Below, piece after piece: positions 1 to 4,998 of a DNA stretch of 6,080 nucleotides. The DNA is from Oscillospiraceae bacterium UBA6409 (GTDB lineage Bacteria; Bacillota; Clostridia; Oscillospirales; Oscillospiraceae). Location of the stretch: NCBI GenBank assembly GCA_002438575.1, contig DJPP01000116.1:29694-35773 (forward strand), written 5' to 3'. Position 1 is the first letter of the stretch. Each line of letters starts with the position of its first letter. A model generated the notes under the pieces. It ran no database searches. It had not been told where the DNA came from and worked only from the letters and a program-made list of their open reading frames with translations. A program made the position numbers and the translations under genes.

Positions 1-144
1 TTCTCCAACGTGACCACGGTGGTATCGGTGCTGGCGGGCGTGCTCTTCCTGAAGGAGGACTTCAGCCTGTGGCAGGCTCTTGGCGTGGTCATCATTCTGG
101 TGTGCGTGTTCGTAGCCAACGTGTCCGGCGGCGAAAAGAAATAA
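1..144 (+). CDS. EamA/DMT-family transporter, C-terminal fragment
   Basis: The first 47 codons of the window form an open frame ending in TAA at 142-144; the start lies outside the window. The peptide has a helix around VVSVLAGVLFL, a short polar loop (KEDFSLWQ), and a second hydrophobic helix (ALGVVIILVCVFVANV) before a short basic tail, GGEKK. The pattern of a helix, then L-K-E-D and W-Q-A-L-G, then a final helix matches the last two transmembrane segments of the EamA half-repeat in drug/metabolite transporters, where a conserved glutamate precedes the last helix. These are inner-membrane exporters or permeases of small metabolites; the substrate cannot be told from this fragment. It converges on the amidohydrolase gene and shares its terminator. 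The family call is fairly good, but only the end of the protein is seen. Confidence 0.75.
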   Translation, partial: FSNVTTVVSVLAGVLFLKEDFSLWQALGVVIILVCVFVANVSGGEKK

Positions 145-178
145 AAAGATCTCCCCCGGTCGGGGGAGATCTTTTTAT
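141..178. terminator. Bidirectional intrinsic terminator between converging genes
   Basis: Positions 141-157 and 162-178 are perfect reverse complements, giving a 17-bp stem with a 4-nt loop (GGTC on the plus strand). The centre is G+C-rich (CTCCCCC/GGGGGAG) and both ends are A/T-rich, so a plus-strand RNA ends in UUUUU after the GC stem and the minus-strand RNA does the same. It follows the transporter stop on the plus strand and the amidohydrolase stop on the minus strand. Both TAA codons (142-144 plus, 177-175 minus) lie inside the stem and pair with each other. Confidence 0.93.
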
Positions 179-1758
179 CTGCGGAGAATGGTCCCGGCCT
201 TCACGCCGGTCACCTCGCCGTTTTTCACGGCCAGCCGGCCGGCCACCAGCACGGCGTCCATGCCCAGGGCCGTTTGGCAGGGGTCCTGATAGGTACCGCG
301 CTCGGTGAGGGCGGCGGGGTCGAACACACACAGGTCCGCGTCCGCGCCCACGGCGATAACGCCCTTGCCCGCAAGGCGCAGGGCCCGCGCCGGGGCCTGG
401 GTCAGCTTGTGAACGCCCTGTTCCAGCGTCAGCACGCCCTGTTCCCGCACAAAGTGCTGTAGCAAACGGGTGCAGCTGCCATAGACCCGGGGATGAGGCA
501 TCCCCTCGGTGGGGTACGTGGCGTCGGAGATCAGGCAGCTGAGGGGGCTGCGGAGGATGGCGGCGATGTCGTCCTCGGCAGCCATGAAGTCGATCATGGT
601 CACCTGGCAGCGCTCGCGGATCAGCAGATCGCAGCAGGCATCCAGCGGGGATTTGTGCTCCATGGCGGCCTCCTCCGCAATGCTCTTGCCCAGCAGCGGC
701 GCGTCCTCCGGGCAGTGGAGGCTGCTGAGGAAGATACCATCCCAGCCGGCCAGCTTGGCAATGTCGTCAAAGCCGCTGCCGTCTTCAATGCGGTGGGCCA
801 GTGTCTCGCGTTCGTGGGGGTCGGCCAGACGGCGGACTACAGCGTCCATGCCGCCCTCCAGAAACTCCGGAGGCAGAATGTGCAGCAGCTGGGTGGAGCC
901 GGCGGTATAGGGGTACACGTCGCAGCCCACGTCCATGCCCTCGTCCCTCGCCCGGTGCAGCAGCTCCAGGGCCCGGGGTATTTTTTTGCCCCAGTTGTCA
1001 CGGCCCATGGCCTTCAGGTGGCTGATGTGCAGGGGGACACGCAGCGCCCGGGCCACCAGCAGCATCTCCTCGATGGAATCGCAGACGCCCGCGCCCTCCT
1101 GCCGCATATGGACGGTGAGGGGGATATCCTGCCCCGCGATGGGTGAGAGCGCACGGATCAGCTCCGCCGTGGTATAGAAGCACTCCGGGGCGTAGCCCAG
1201 ACCCAGAGAGACGCCCAGTGCGCCGTCGGCCAGGGCCTGCTCCAGGGCGCGGTGCAGGGCACGGTAGTGGCGGTCCTCCAGGTGCTCCAGCTCGTAGCCG
1301 GCCGCGTCCGCCCGAAGAACGCCGGCGCCGGCCAGCATACCCACGTGGACGGGGATATCCGGCACAGAGGCGAAATAGCCGGCGAGCGTGTCCGTCACCA
1401 GCTCCGGCGGGATGGCACCGGTGATAGGGCGCAGGTAGTCCCGGATGGCGTCGCCGTGGACGGGGCCGAAGGGGGCGGCGCTGAGGCCGCAGTTGCCGTT
1501 GACGATGGTGGTGAGGCCCTGACACAGCTCCGCCGCGCCAAAGTCCGGACGGAACAGCGCCGCGTCGGCGTGGCGGTGGATGTCGATGAAGCCAGGGGTA
1601 ACGGTCCTGCCGGCGGCGTCGATGATGCAGGCGGCGGATGCGGCGGACAGGTCGCCGACAGCGGCGATCCTGCCGCCGGAAACGGCCACATCGGCCGCAA
1701 AGGCGGGGCGGCCTGTGCCGTCAACGACGGCGCCGCCCCGGATAAGGGTATCAAACAT
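175..1758 (-). CDS. D-aminoacylase-type amidohydrolase (N-acyl-D-amino-acid deacylase family)
   Basis: This 527-residue protein belongs to the amidohydrolase superfamily and most resembles D-aminoacylases, zinc enzymes that hydrolyse N-acyl-D-amino acids to a free D-amino acid and a carboxylate. An N-terminal beta-sandwich strand (residues 1-55) leads into the TIM barrel with TPGFIDIHRHAD (H61, H63, D65). The NGNCG motif at 87-91 supplies C90, the usual metal-bridging cysteine. HMR (H217), HISHLK (H247, K249), DVYPYTAGST (280-289) and SD at 411-412 (D412) follow the order of catalytic residues in the family. HPRVYGS at 422-428 is also characteristic. The C-terminal sandwich resumes with GADADLCVFDP (471-481). 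There is no signal peptide, so it is cytoplasmic. The ATG is preceded by a purine-rich AGGAGAGAGG and overlaps the kinase stop by 8 bp, implying translational coupling. Length is close to the usual 480-530. Exact substrate is unknown; an N-acyl-D-glutamate, D-aspartate or D-dipeptide substrate is possible. Confidence 0.88.
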   Translation of the reverse strand: MFDTLIRGGAVVDGTGRPAFAADVAVSGGRIAAVGDLSAASAACIIDAAGRTVTPGFIDIHRHADAALFRPDFGAAELCQGLTTIVNGNCGLSAAPFGPVHGDAIRDYLRPITGAIPPELVTDTLAGYFASVPDIPVHVGMLAGAGVLRADAAGYELEHLEDRHYRALHRALEQALADGALGVSLGLGYAPECFYTTAELIRALSPIAGQDIPLTVHMRQEGAGVCDSIEEMLLVARALRVPLHISHLKAMGRDNWGKKIPRALELLHRARDEGMDVGCDVYPYTAGSTQLLHILPPEFLEGGMDAVVRRLADPHERETLAHRIEDGSGFDDIAKLAGWDGIFLSSLHCPEDAPLLGKSIAEEAAMEHKSPLDACCDLLIRERCQVTMIDFMAAEDDIAAILRSPLSCLISDATYPTEGMPHPRVYGSCTRLLQHFVREQGVLTLEQGVHKLTQAPARALRLAGKGVIAVGADADLCVFDPAALTERGTYQDPCQTALGMDAVLVAGRLAVKNGEVTGVKAGTILRR

Positions 1759-2974
1759 GGTCTGTGCCTCTCTCCTGCTTCCCTGCCGTCAGGGGCAGGG
1801 AGATACTAAAGGTGGTCACACCGCCGCTGCTTTCACAGCGGAGGCTGCCCCGGTGGGCGTCCACGATGGCCTTGGCAATGGGCAGGCCCAGGCCGAAGCT
1901 GTCGCCGTCGGTACGGGCGTCGTCGGCGCGGTAAAATCGGTCGAAGATACGGGGGAGCTTGTCCGAAGGGATATCCGGCCCCTGATCGGTCACGGACACC
2001 ACAGCGCGGCTGCCCTGCCGGACGGCGGTCAGGCGGATGGGCGTGCCGGGGGCGGCGTATTTGACGGCGTTGTCCAGCAGCACCGCCAGGGCCTGACCCA
2101 GCTTGGCACCGTCGCCCCGGACAGGCAGGGACGGCGCAATATCGTAATCCAGCACATGGCCGGCCTCGAAGGCCACCGGCTCAAACCGCAGGGCAGCGGT
2201 GACCGCCGCCTCCGACAGGTCGGTGACGGTGTCCGGCGGGCTGCCGGCGTTCTTCTGGGCGCGGAAGAGGGTGAGCATATCCTCCACCAGAGCCTTCATG
2301 CGGCGGCTCTCCGCCCGGATATTGTCCACGTAGACCGCCTGCTCCGGCGAAGCGCTCTGCTCCAGCAGCTCGGCGGAGGAAAGGATGACCGTCAGGGGGG
2401 TCTTCAGCTCGTGGCTGGCGTCGGAGAGGAACTGCTCCTGCTGGGCCCATGCCACACCCACGGGCCTGGTGACCACGCCGGAGAGCAGGTAGCTGCACAC
2501 GAACAGCACGACCAGTGCGCCGCAGCCCACCAGAGAGCAGGCCTTCAGCAGCGTGTGCAGGGAGGTGTATTCCAGATAGGTATCGGTAAACGCAATGACA
2601 GTAGTGGTGTAGCCCCGCTGGCGCAGATAGCGCAGATGGAAGTCGTCCAACGTGCCGGCGTCCTCGTCCGCCGACAGGGCAGCCGTGACGATCTCCGCCA
2701 TACGGGTCTCATCGCTGAGGTCATAGTAGCTGTTGCCGGCCACGCGGACGGTGCCGCTGCCGTAGACCTCGGCCACAAAGCAGGGGATACTGTCCATACC
2801 GGGCTGGCTGCGGCCGTAGTCGCCCTGCTCCAGCGCCTGGTACAGCTGCTGCTGCACGTTCTTGTGATAGTTGCCCCGGGAGATAAAATACACCGCCGCG
2901 AACACCGCCAGCAGCACCAGCGAGATCAGCAGCATATTGGTGGCCACCACCTTCCAGCGCAGATGCCGGATCAT
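1751..2974 (-). CDS. Sensor histidine kinase, short and without HAMP domain
   Basis: This 407-residue membrane kinase would autophosphorylate on histidine and pass phosphate to the regulator encoded just upstream. Transmembrane helix 1 spans about residues 9-31 and helix 2 about 144-166, enclosing an extracytoplasmic sensor of about 110 residues. Only a short TRPVGVAWAQQEQF linker lies between helix 2 and the H-box SDASHELKTPL (H188), so there is no HAMP domain. The HATPase domain has an N-box LLDNAVKYA (N302), a G1 box VTDQGPDIP (D330), an F-box RIFDRFYRADD and a G2 box FGLGL (360-364). The G1 box normally reads DxGxG; here the second glycine is aspartate (D334, codon at 1973-1975). The frame stays open to an ATG at 3220, but the start at 2974 is preferred because it gives the hydrophobic N-terminus, an ATGA overlap with the regulator and normal family length; the longer version would add 82 arginine/proline/glycine-rich residues out of frame across the regulator gene. 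The signal sensed is unknown. Confidence 0.92.
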   Translation of the reverse strand: MIRHLRWKVVATNMLLISLVLLAVFAAVYFISRGNYHKNVQQQLYQALEQGDYGRSQPGMDSIPCFVAEVYGSGTVRVAGNSYYDLSDETRMAEIVTAALSADEDAGTLDDFHLRYLRQRGYTTTVIAFTDTYLEYTSLHTLLKACSLVGCGALVVLFVCSYLLSGVVTRPVGVAWAQQEQFLSDASHELKTPLTVILSSAELLEQSASPEQAVYVDNIRAESRRMKALVEDMLTLFRAQKNAGSPPDTVTDLSEAAVTAALRFEPVAFEAGHVLDYDIAPSLPVRGDGAKLGQALAVLLDNAVKYAAPGTPIRLTAVRQGSRAVVSVTDQGPDIPSDKLPRIFDRFYRADDARTDGDSFGLGLPIAKAIVDAHRGSLRCESSGGVTTFSISLPLTAGKQERGTDHV

Positions 2975-3654
2975 GCCTCCACCTCCAAACAATAACCCAC
3001 CATACGGAGGGTCTTGATCTTCACCGTGGATTGCAGATGGGTGAGCTTGCGGCGGAGAAAGGAGATATAGACCTCCACGTTGTTGTCCTCGGCGGCGGAG
3101 TCGTAGCCCCAGACCTTCAGGATCAGCTGCTCCTTGGAGACGATCTGGCTGCCGTTCCGCATCAGCAGCTCCATCAGGTCGTACTCCCGGCGGCTGAGAC
3201 GGACGCTCCGCGGGCCGCATTCCAGCAGGAACGTGCCCATATGCAGCGTCAGGTCGCCGAAGGCCGTCACCTCCGGGTCGGCAGCGGCGTCCTCACCGCC
3301 CCGGCGCAGCAGGGATCGGATACAGGCCAGCAGCTCCTCCGGCTCGAAGGGCTTGGTCAGGTAATAGTCCGCGCCGGCGTCCAGGCCGCGGACGCGGTCG
3401 TTCAGCTCGCTGCGGGCGGTGAGCATCAGCACCGGCAGGCGGCTGCCGCCGCCGCGCAGCTGGCGCAGCAGGGTAAAGCCGTCCATGCCGGGAAGCATGG
3501 CGTCCAGCACCAGCAGGTCGTAGATGTCGCTGCGGGCGTTGTCCAGGCCGGAGATGCCGTCATAGCACACGTCGGCGGTGTAGCCCTGGCGGCGCAGCAG
3601 GTCCTGCAGGGTGCCCGCCAGGCGCTTTTCATCCTCCACGATCAGTATACGCAT
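2971..3654 (-). CDS. OmpR/PhoB-family response regulator
   Basis: This 227-residue DNA-binding regulator is the expected partner of the kinase that follows it. The receiver domain (about 1-118) shows the acidic pair E7/D8, the phospho-acceptor D51 in LLVLDAMLPGMDG, the switch residue T79 in MLTAR, and K101 in LTKPF. The C-terminal winged-helix domain (about 128-225) has SRREYDLMELLMRNG, the recognition-helix region EDNNVEVYISFLRRKL and the closing hairpin KIKTLRMVGYCLE, typical of the OmpR/PhoB class. All phosphorylation residues are present, so it should work as a conventional aspartate-switched transcription factor. A GGGAGG ribosome binding site (3662-3667) lies 7 nt before the ATG. The gene starts 23 nt downstream of the lipoprotein stop and its TGA overlaps the kinase ATG. 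It may regulate its own operon; candidate repeated sites lie in the leader near 4615-4681. I see no basis for a specific gene name. Confidence 0.96.
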   Translation of the reverse strand: MRILIVEDEKRLAGTLQDLLRRQGYTADVCYDGISGLDNARSDIYDLLVLDAMLPGMDGFTLLRQLRGGGSRLPVLMLTARSELNDRVRGLDAGADYYLTKPFEPEELLACIRSLLRRGGEDAAADPEVTAFGDLTLHMGTFLLECGPRSVRLSRREYDLMELLMRNGSQIVSKEQLILKVWGYDSAAEDNNVEVYISFLRRKLTHLQSTVKIKTLRMVGYCLEVEA

Positions 3655-3677
3655 AGCCGCGCCTCCCTTTTCATGGC

Positions 3678-4598
3678 TTACAGCCCCGTCTCGGACAGGG
3701 TCAGGATCTGGGTCAGGGACGACTCCTCCATCCGGTAGATGGTGGTGTCGCCGTCCAGGGCCACATAGCGGCCGCCATCGCCGGTGGACAGGCCGACGGC
3801 AAGGGTCAGCGTCCTCTCGGCACTGTTGTCAGCCAGGTAGTTCACCGTCAGCGTGACCTCCGGCGTGTCCAGGCCGCAGACGGCAGCCGCACCCTCCGCC
3901 GGGTCGTAGTCCACGCAGGCGGTGAGCGTCAGCGCAGCGATCTCGTCAGTCAGGGCGGCGGTCTTTTCCGTGACGTCCCGGTTGGCGCTGCGGCGGGTAC
4001 CGTCCTCGGCGGTGTAGACGGAGACGGCGGCGGTGCCGTCGGCGCGCAGCAGACTCACGCTGACCAGCCTGTCCGGCTCGATGACCGGCAGAACAGGCAG
4101 GACTGCCATGGCGTAGATGCTGCGGCTGAGCAGCATCTTATTTTCGTCAGAGGTGTAGTGTACTGTGCCGGCGGGGGTGAGCACGTACCAGCGGCCATCC
4201 GCGGCCTGGTCGCCCACGTAATAGGCGACGTCCACGCCGTCGGAGGTGACGACGATGTACTTCTTGGGCGCCTCCAGGCCGTAGGCGGCCAGCTCCTGCA
4301 CATCGGTCACAGCCTCGCCGGCATCCAGGGCGGCGGGCAGGGCCAGCAGGTCCTCCAGCGCCGTCTGATCCAGGGGGAAGGCGGGGTCGTCAAGCCAGGT
4401 CCAGGCACCGCTTTCGTCCTTTTCAAAACGGAGGGTCACATCGCCGTCGCACAGGGCCAGGGCGGTGACGCCCTCCACGGGCGGGGCGGTCTGGGTGGAG
4501 GCGTCCACCAGCTCTTTATTCGCCGTATTGCCGCAGGCGGACAGCAGCAGCGCCAACCCCAGTAAAAACGCCGTCAGGCGCAGAATTCGCTTTATCAT
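3678..4598 (-). CDS. DUF4340-type lipoprotein
   Basis: This is a 306-residue predicted lipoprotein. The N-terminus MIKRILR plus a leucine-rich stretch ends in a lipobox LLSAC with C22 as the lipidated residue, so the mature protein should sit on the outer face of the cell membrane. The body appears to contain two related halves, each with a run resembling DUF4340: the first has W66-W68, FPLDQTALEDLLALPAAL (74-91), AAYGLEAPKKYIVV (104-117) and a GRWYVL strand (135-140); the second has LTDEIAALTL (216-225), VCGLDTPEVTLTV (240-252) and a GRYVALDG strand (276-283). The repeated 'GL-x-x-P' followed by a beta strand is the strongest sign of this family, whose biochemical role is unknown. An AAAGGAG site (4611-4617) lies 12 nt before the ATG, a little far but acceptable. 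It is the first gene of the operon, so it may be an accessory sensor or a target of the two-component system; that is inference. Confidence 0.82.
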   Translation of the reverse strand: MIKRILRLTAFLLGLALLLSACGNTANKELVDASTQTAPPVEGVTALALCDGDVTLRFEKDESGAWTWLDDPAFPLDQTALEDLLALPAALDAGEAVTDVQELAAYGLEAPKKYIVVTSDGVDVAYYVGDQAADGRWYVLTPAGTVHYTSDENKMLLSRSIYAMAVLPVLPVIEPDRLVSVSLLRADGTAAVSVYTAEDGTRRSANRDVTEKTAALTDEIAALTLTACVDYDPAEGAAAVCGLDTPEVTLTVNYLADNSAERTLTLAVGLSTGDGGRYVALDGDTTIYRMEESSLTQILTLSETGL

Positions 4599-4614
4599 GG
4601 TTCCGGTTTTCTCC

Positions 4615-4633
4615 TTTACTTTCGTTTACTTTC
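4615..4633. repeat. Two tandem 10-bp repeats in the operon leader, possible regulator site
   Basis: On the plus strand TTTACTTTC occurs at 4615-4623 and again at 4625-4633, a period of 10 bp (on the minus strand, GAAAGTAAA twice). The pair runs directly into the ribosome binding site of the lipoprotein gene. OmpR/PhoB-class proteins often bind tandem direct repeats with 10-11 bp spacing, so an autoregulatory site is possible. A sequence-composition effect in this A/T-rich leader is the alternative. Confidence 0.4.
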
Positions 4634-4657
4634 CGTTGCTTTTGCTGTATACATTCG

Positions 4658-4681
4658 CGTTCGCTATATGTTACGTTCGCT
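4658..4681. repeat. Direct repeat of 8 bp with 16-bp spacing in the operon leader
   Basis: CGTTCGCT is found at 4658-4665 and 4674-4681 on the plus strand (AGCGAACG on the minus strand), with a further partial TTCGC at 4654-4658. The repeats sit just downstream of the predicted promoter -10 element in the direction of the operon. They could be an operator for a repressor or for the operon's own regulator. No known motif is recognised. Confidence 0.4.
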
Positions 4682-4684
4682 TTC

Positions 4685-4713
4685 AGTATAGCAACTTTTC
4701 AGGGAAAAGAAAA
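4685..4713 (-). promoter_or_regulatory. Candidate sigma-A promoter for the lipoprotein-regulator-kinase-amidohydrolase operon
   Basis: Reading the minus strand, TGCTATACT at 4693-4685 is an extended -10 element (TGn plus TATACT, five of six matches to TATAAT). At a 17-bp spacing the -35 position (4713-4708) reads TTTTCT, a poor match to TTGACA, but extended -10 promoters tolerate this. Transcription would start near 4678 and give a leader of about 80 nt. A second possible -10, TATACA at 4651-4646, lacks a good -35. Confidence 0.45.
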
Positions 4714-4741
4714 GTACATTCCGTGAATTCTCCTGTTCCCC

Positions 4742-4772
4742 GGCGGCGCGGACGGGCGAAGCACGAAAAAAG
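4742..4772. repeat. 31-bp direct repeat, copy 1
   Basis: This stretch is identical base for base to 4810-4840, with starts 68 bp apart; the flanking bases differ on both sides (4741 C versus 4809 A, 4773 A versus 4841 G). It begins GGCGGCGCGGACGGG and ends CACGAAAAAAG, so on the minus strand it starts with a T6 run. A weak imperfect hairpin precedes the T-run of this copy on the minus strand (about 4776-4797), which may be a decayed terminator. Confidence 0.9.
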
Positions 4773-4809
4773 ACGGCACCGACAAGGACGGCGTGCGGGT
4801 GGAGCTGCA

Positions 4810-4840
4810 GGCGGCGCGGACGGGCGAAGCACGAAAAAAG
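4810..4840. repeat. 31-bp direct repeat, copy 2
   Basis: This is the second perfect copy of the 31-bp element at 4742-4772. Its A6 run (4834-4839) is the T-tract of the minus-strand hairpin at 4841-4856. The 37 bp between the copies (4773-4809) shows no relation to the repeat. The element could be a short dispersed intergenic repeat or a local duplication of a terminator tail. Confidence 0.9.
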
Positions 4841-4856
4841 GCCGGCCTGCGCCGGC
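4834..4856 (-). terminator. Second, weaker minus-strand terminator after prmA
   Basis: On the minus strand GCCGGC (4856-4851), a 4-nt loop GCAG and GCCGGC (4846-4841) form a six-pair all-G/C stem, followed by CC and then TTTTTT (4839-4834). It lies about 50 bp beyond the first terminator and could act as a back-up. Because GCCGGC is itself a palindrome and the neighbourhood is full of similar words, other foldings are possible. Confidence 0.5.
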
Positions 4857-4904
4857 GTCCGGCGGACGAAGTGACCGCGGTTCCGAGGCCGACAGAAAAA
4901 AGGC

Positions 4905-4936
4905 AAAAAAAGGCCGGCGCGGGCCGGTCTTTTTTT
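4905..4936. terminator. Main terminator downstream of prmA, potentially bidirectional
   Basis: Positions 4905-4918 and 4923-4936 form a 14-bp stem around a 4-nt loop (GCGG on the plus strand), with G+C pairs next to the loop and seven A/T pairs at the base. On the minus strand the hairpin ends in TTTTTTT, fitting termination of prmA about 60 nt after its stop. One position (4913/4928) is G-U in a plus-strand RNA but A-C, a mismatch, in the minus-strand RNA, so folding is slightly better for plus-strand transcripts. Confidence 0.78.
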
Positions 4937-4971
4937 CGTCGCTGCCCACAGGGATGCGGCAGGCGTGCTGT

Positions 4972-4998
4972 AACGGCAGTTCCGTGCCGTTCTTTTTT
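4972..4998 (+). terminator. Hairpin with T-tract at the 3' end of prmA, oriented for the plus strand
   Basis: AACGGCA (4972-4978) and TGCCGTT (4985-4991) form a 7-bp stem with a 6-nt loop, followed on the plus strand by C and TTTTTT (4993-4998). The T-run touches the prmA stop codon (4999-4997). On the minus strand no T-run follows the hairpin, so it would not act as a terminator for prmA. It could stop plus-strand transcripts from entering prmA antisense, or fold the prmA mRNA end. Confidence 0.4.

Larger units (their letters stand above)
4599..4996. other. 398-bp non-coding region between prmA and the lipoprotein gene
   Basis: No credible gene is seen here. The part from 4599 to about 4735 is AT-rich relative to the window and holds the leader and promoter candidate of the operon. 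The part from about 4740 to 4996 is very G+C-rich with several runs of six or seven A on the plus strand (T on the minus strand), two identical 31-bp direct repeats, and hairpins placed as terminators for prmA. Open frames crossing it are rich in Arg, Pro, Gly and Ala and lack a ribosome binding site or a family match, so I take them as spurious. Confidence 0.8.

Noticed and set aside
493..1146. Plus-strand open frame of 217 codons opposite the amidohydrolase
   Set aside because: It mirrors conserved catalytic parts of the amidohydrolase and has no family features; G+C-rich DNA commonly keeps such frames open.
1580..2995. Long plus-strand open frame of 471 codons opposite the kinase and the start of the amidohydrolase
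   Set aside because: It is antisense to two well-supported genes and is rich in Gly, Ala, Gln and His as expected from the reverse of G+C-rich codons. It has no recognisable motif.
2975..3220. 82-residue N-terminal extension of the histidine kinase
   Set aside because: It overlaps the regulator gene out of frame, has Arg/Pro/Gly-rich composition, and would bury the first membrane helix. The ATG at 2974 in the ATGA overlap is the natural start.
4599..4680. Possible riboswitch in the leader of the operon
   Set aside because: The leader is only about 80 nt, A/T-rich, with direct repeats and no paired stems or terminator/anti-terminator arrangement.
4742..4840. CRISPR-like arrangement: two 31-bp repeats with a 37-bp spacer
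   Set aside because: The sizes fit, but there are only two copies, each holds a homopolymer run next to a terminator hairpin, and no cas gene is present. An intergenic repeat explains it better.
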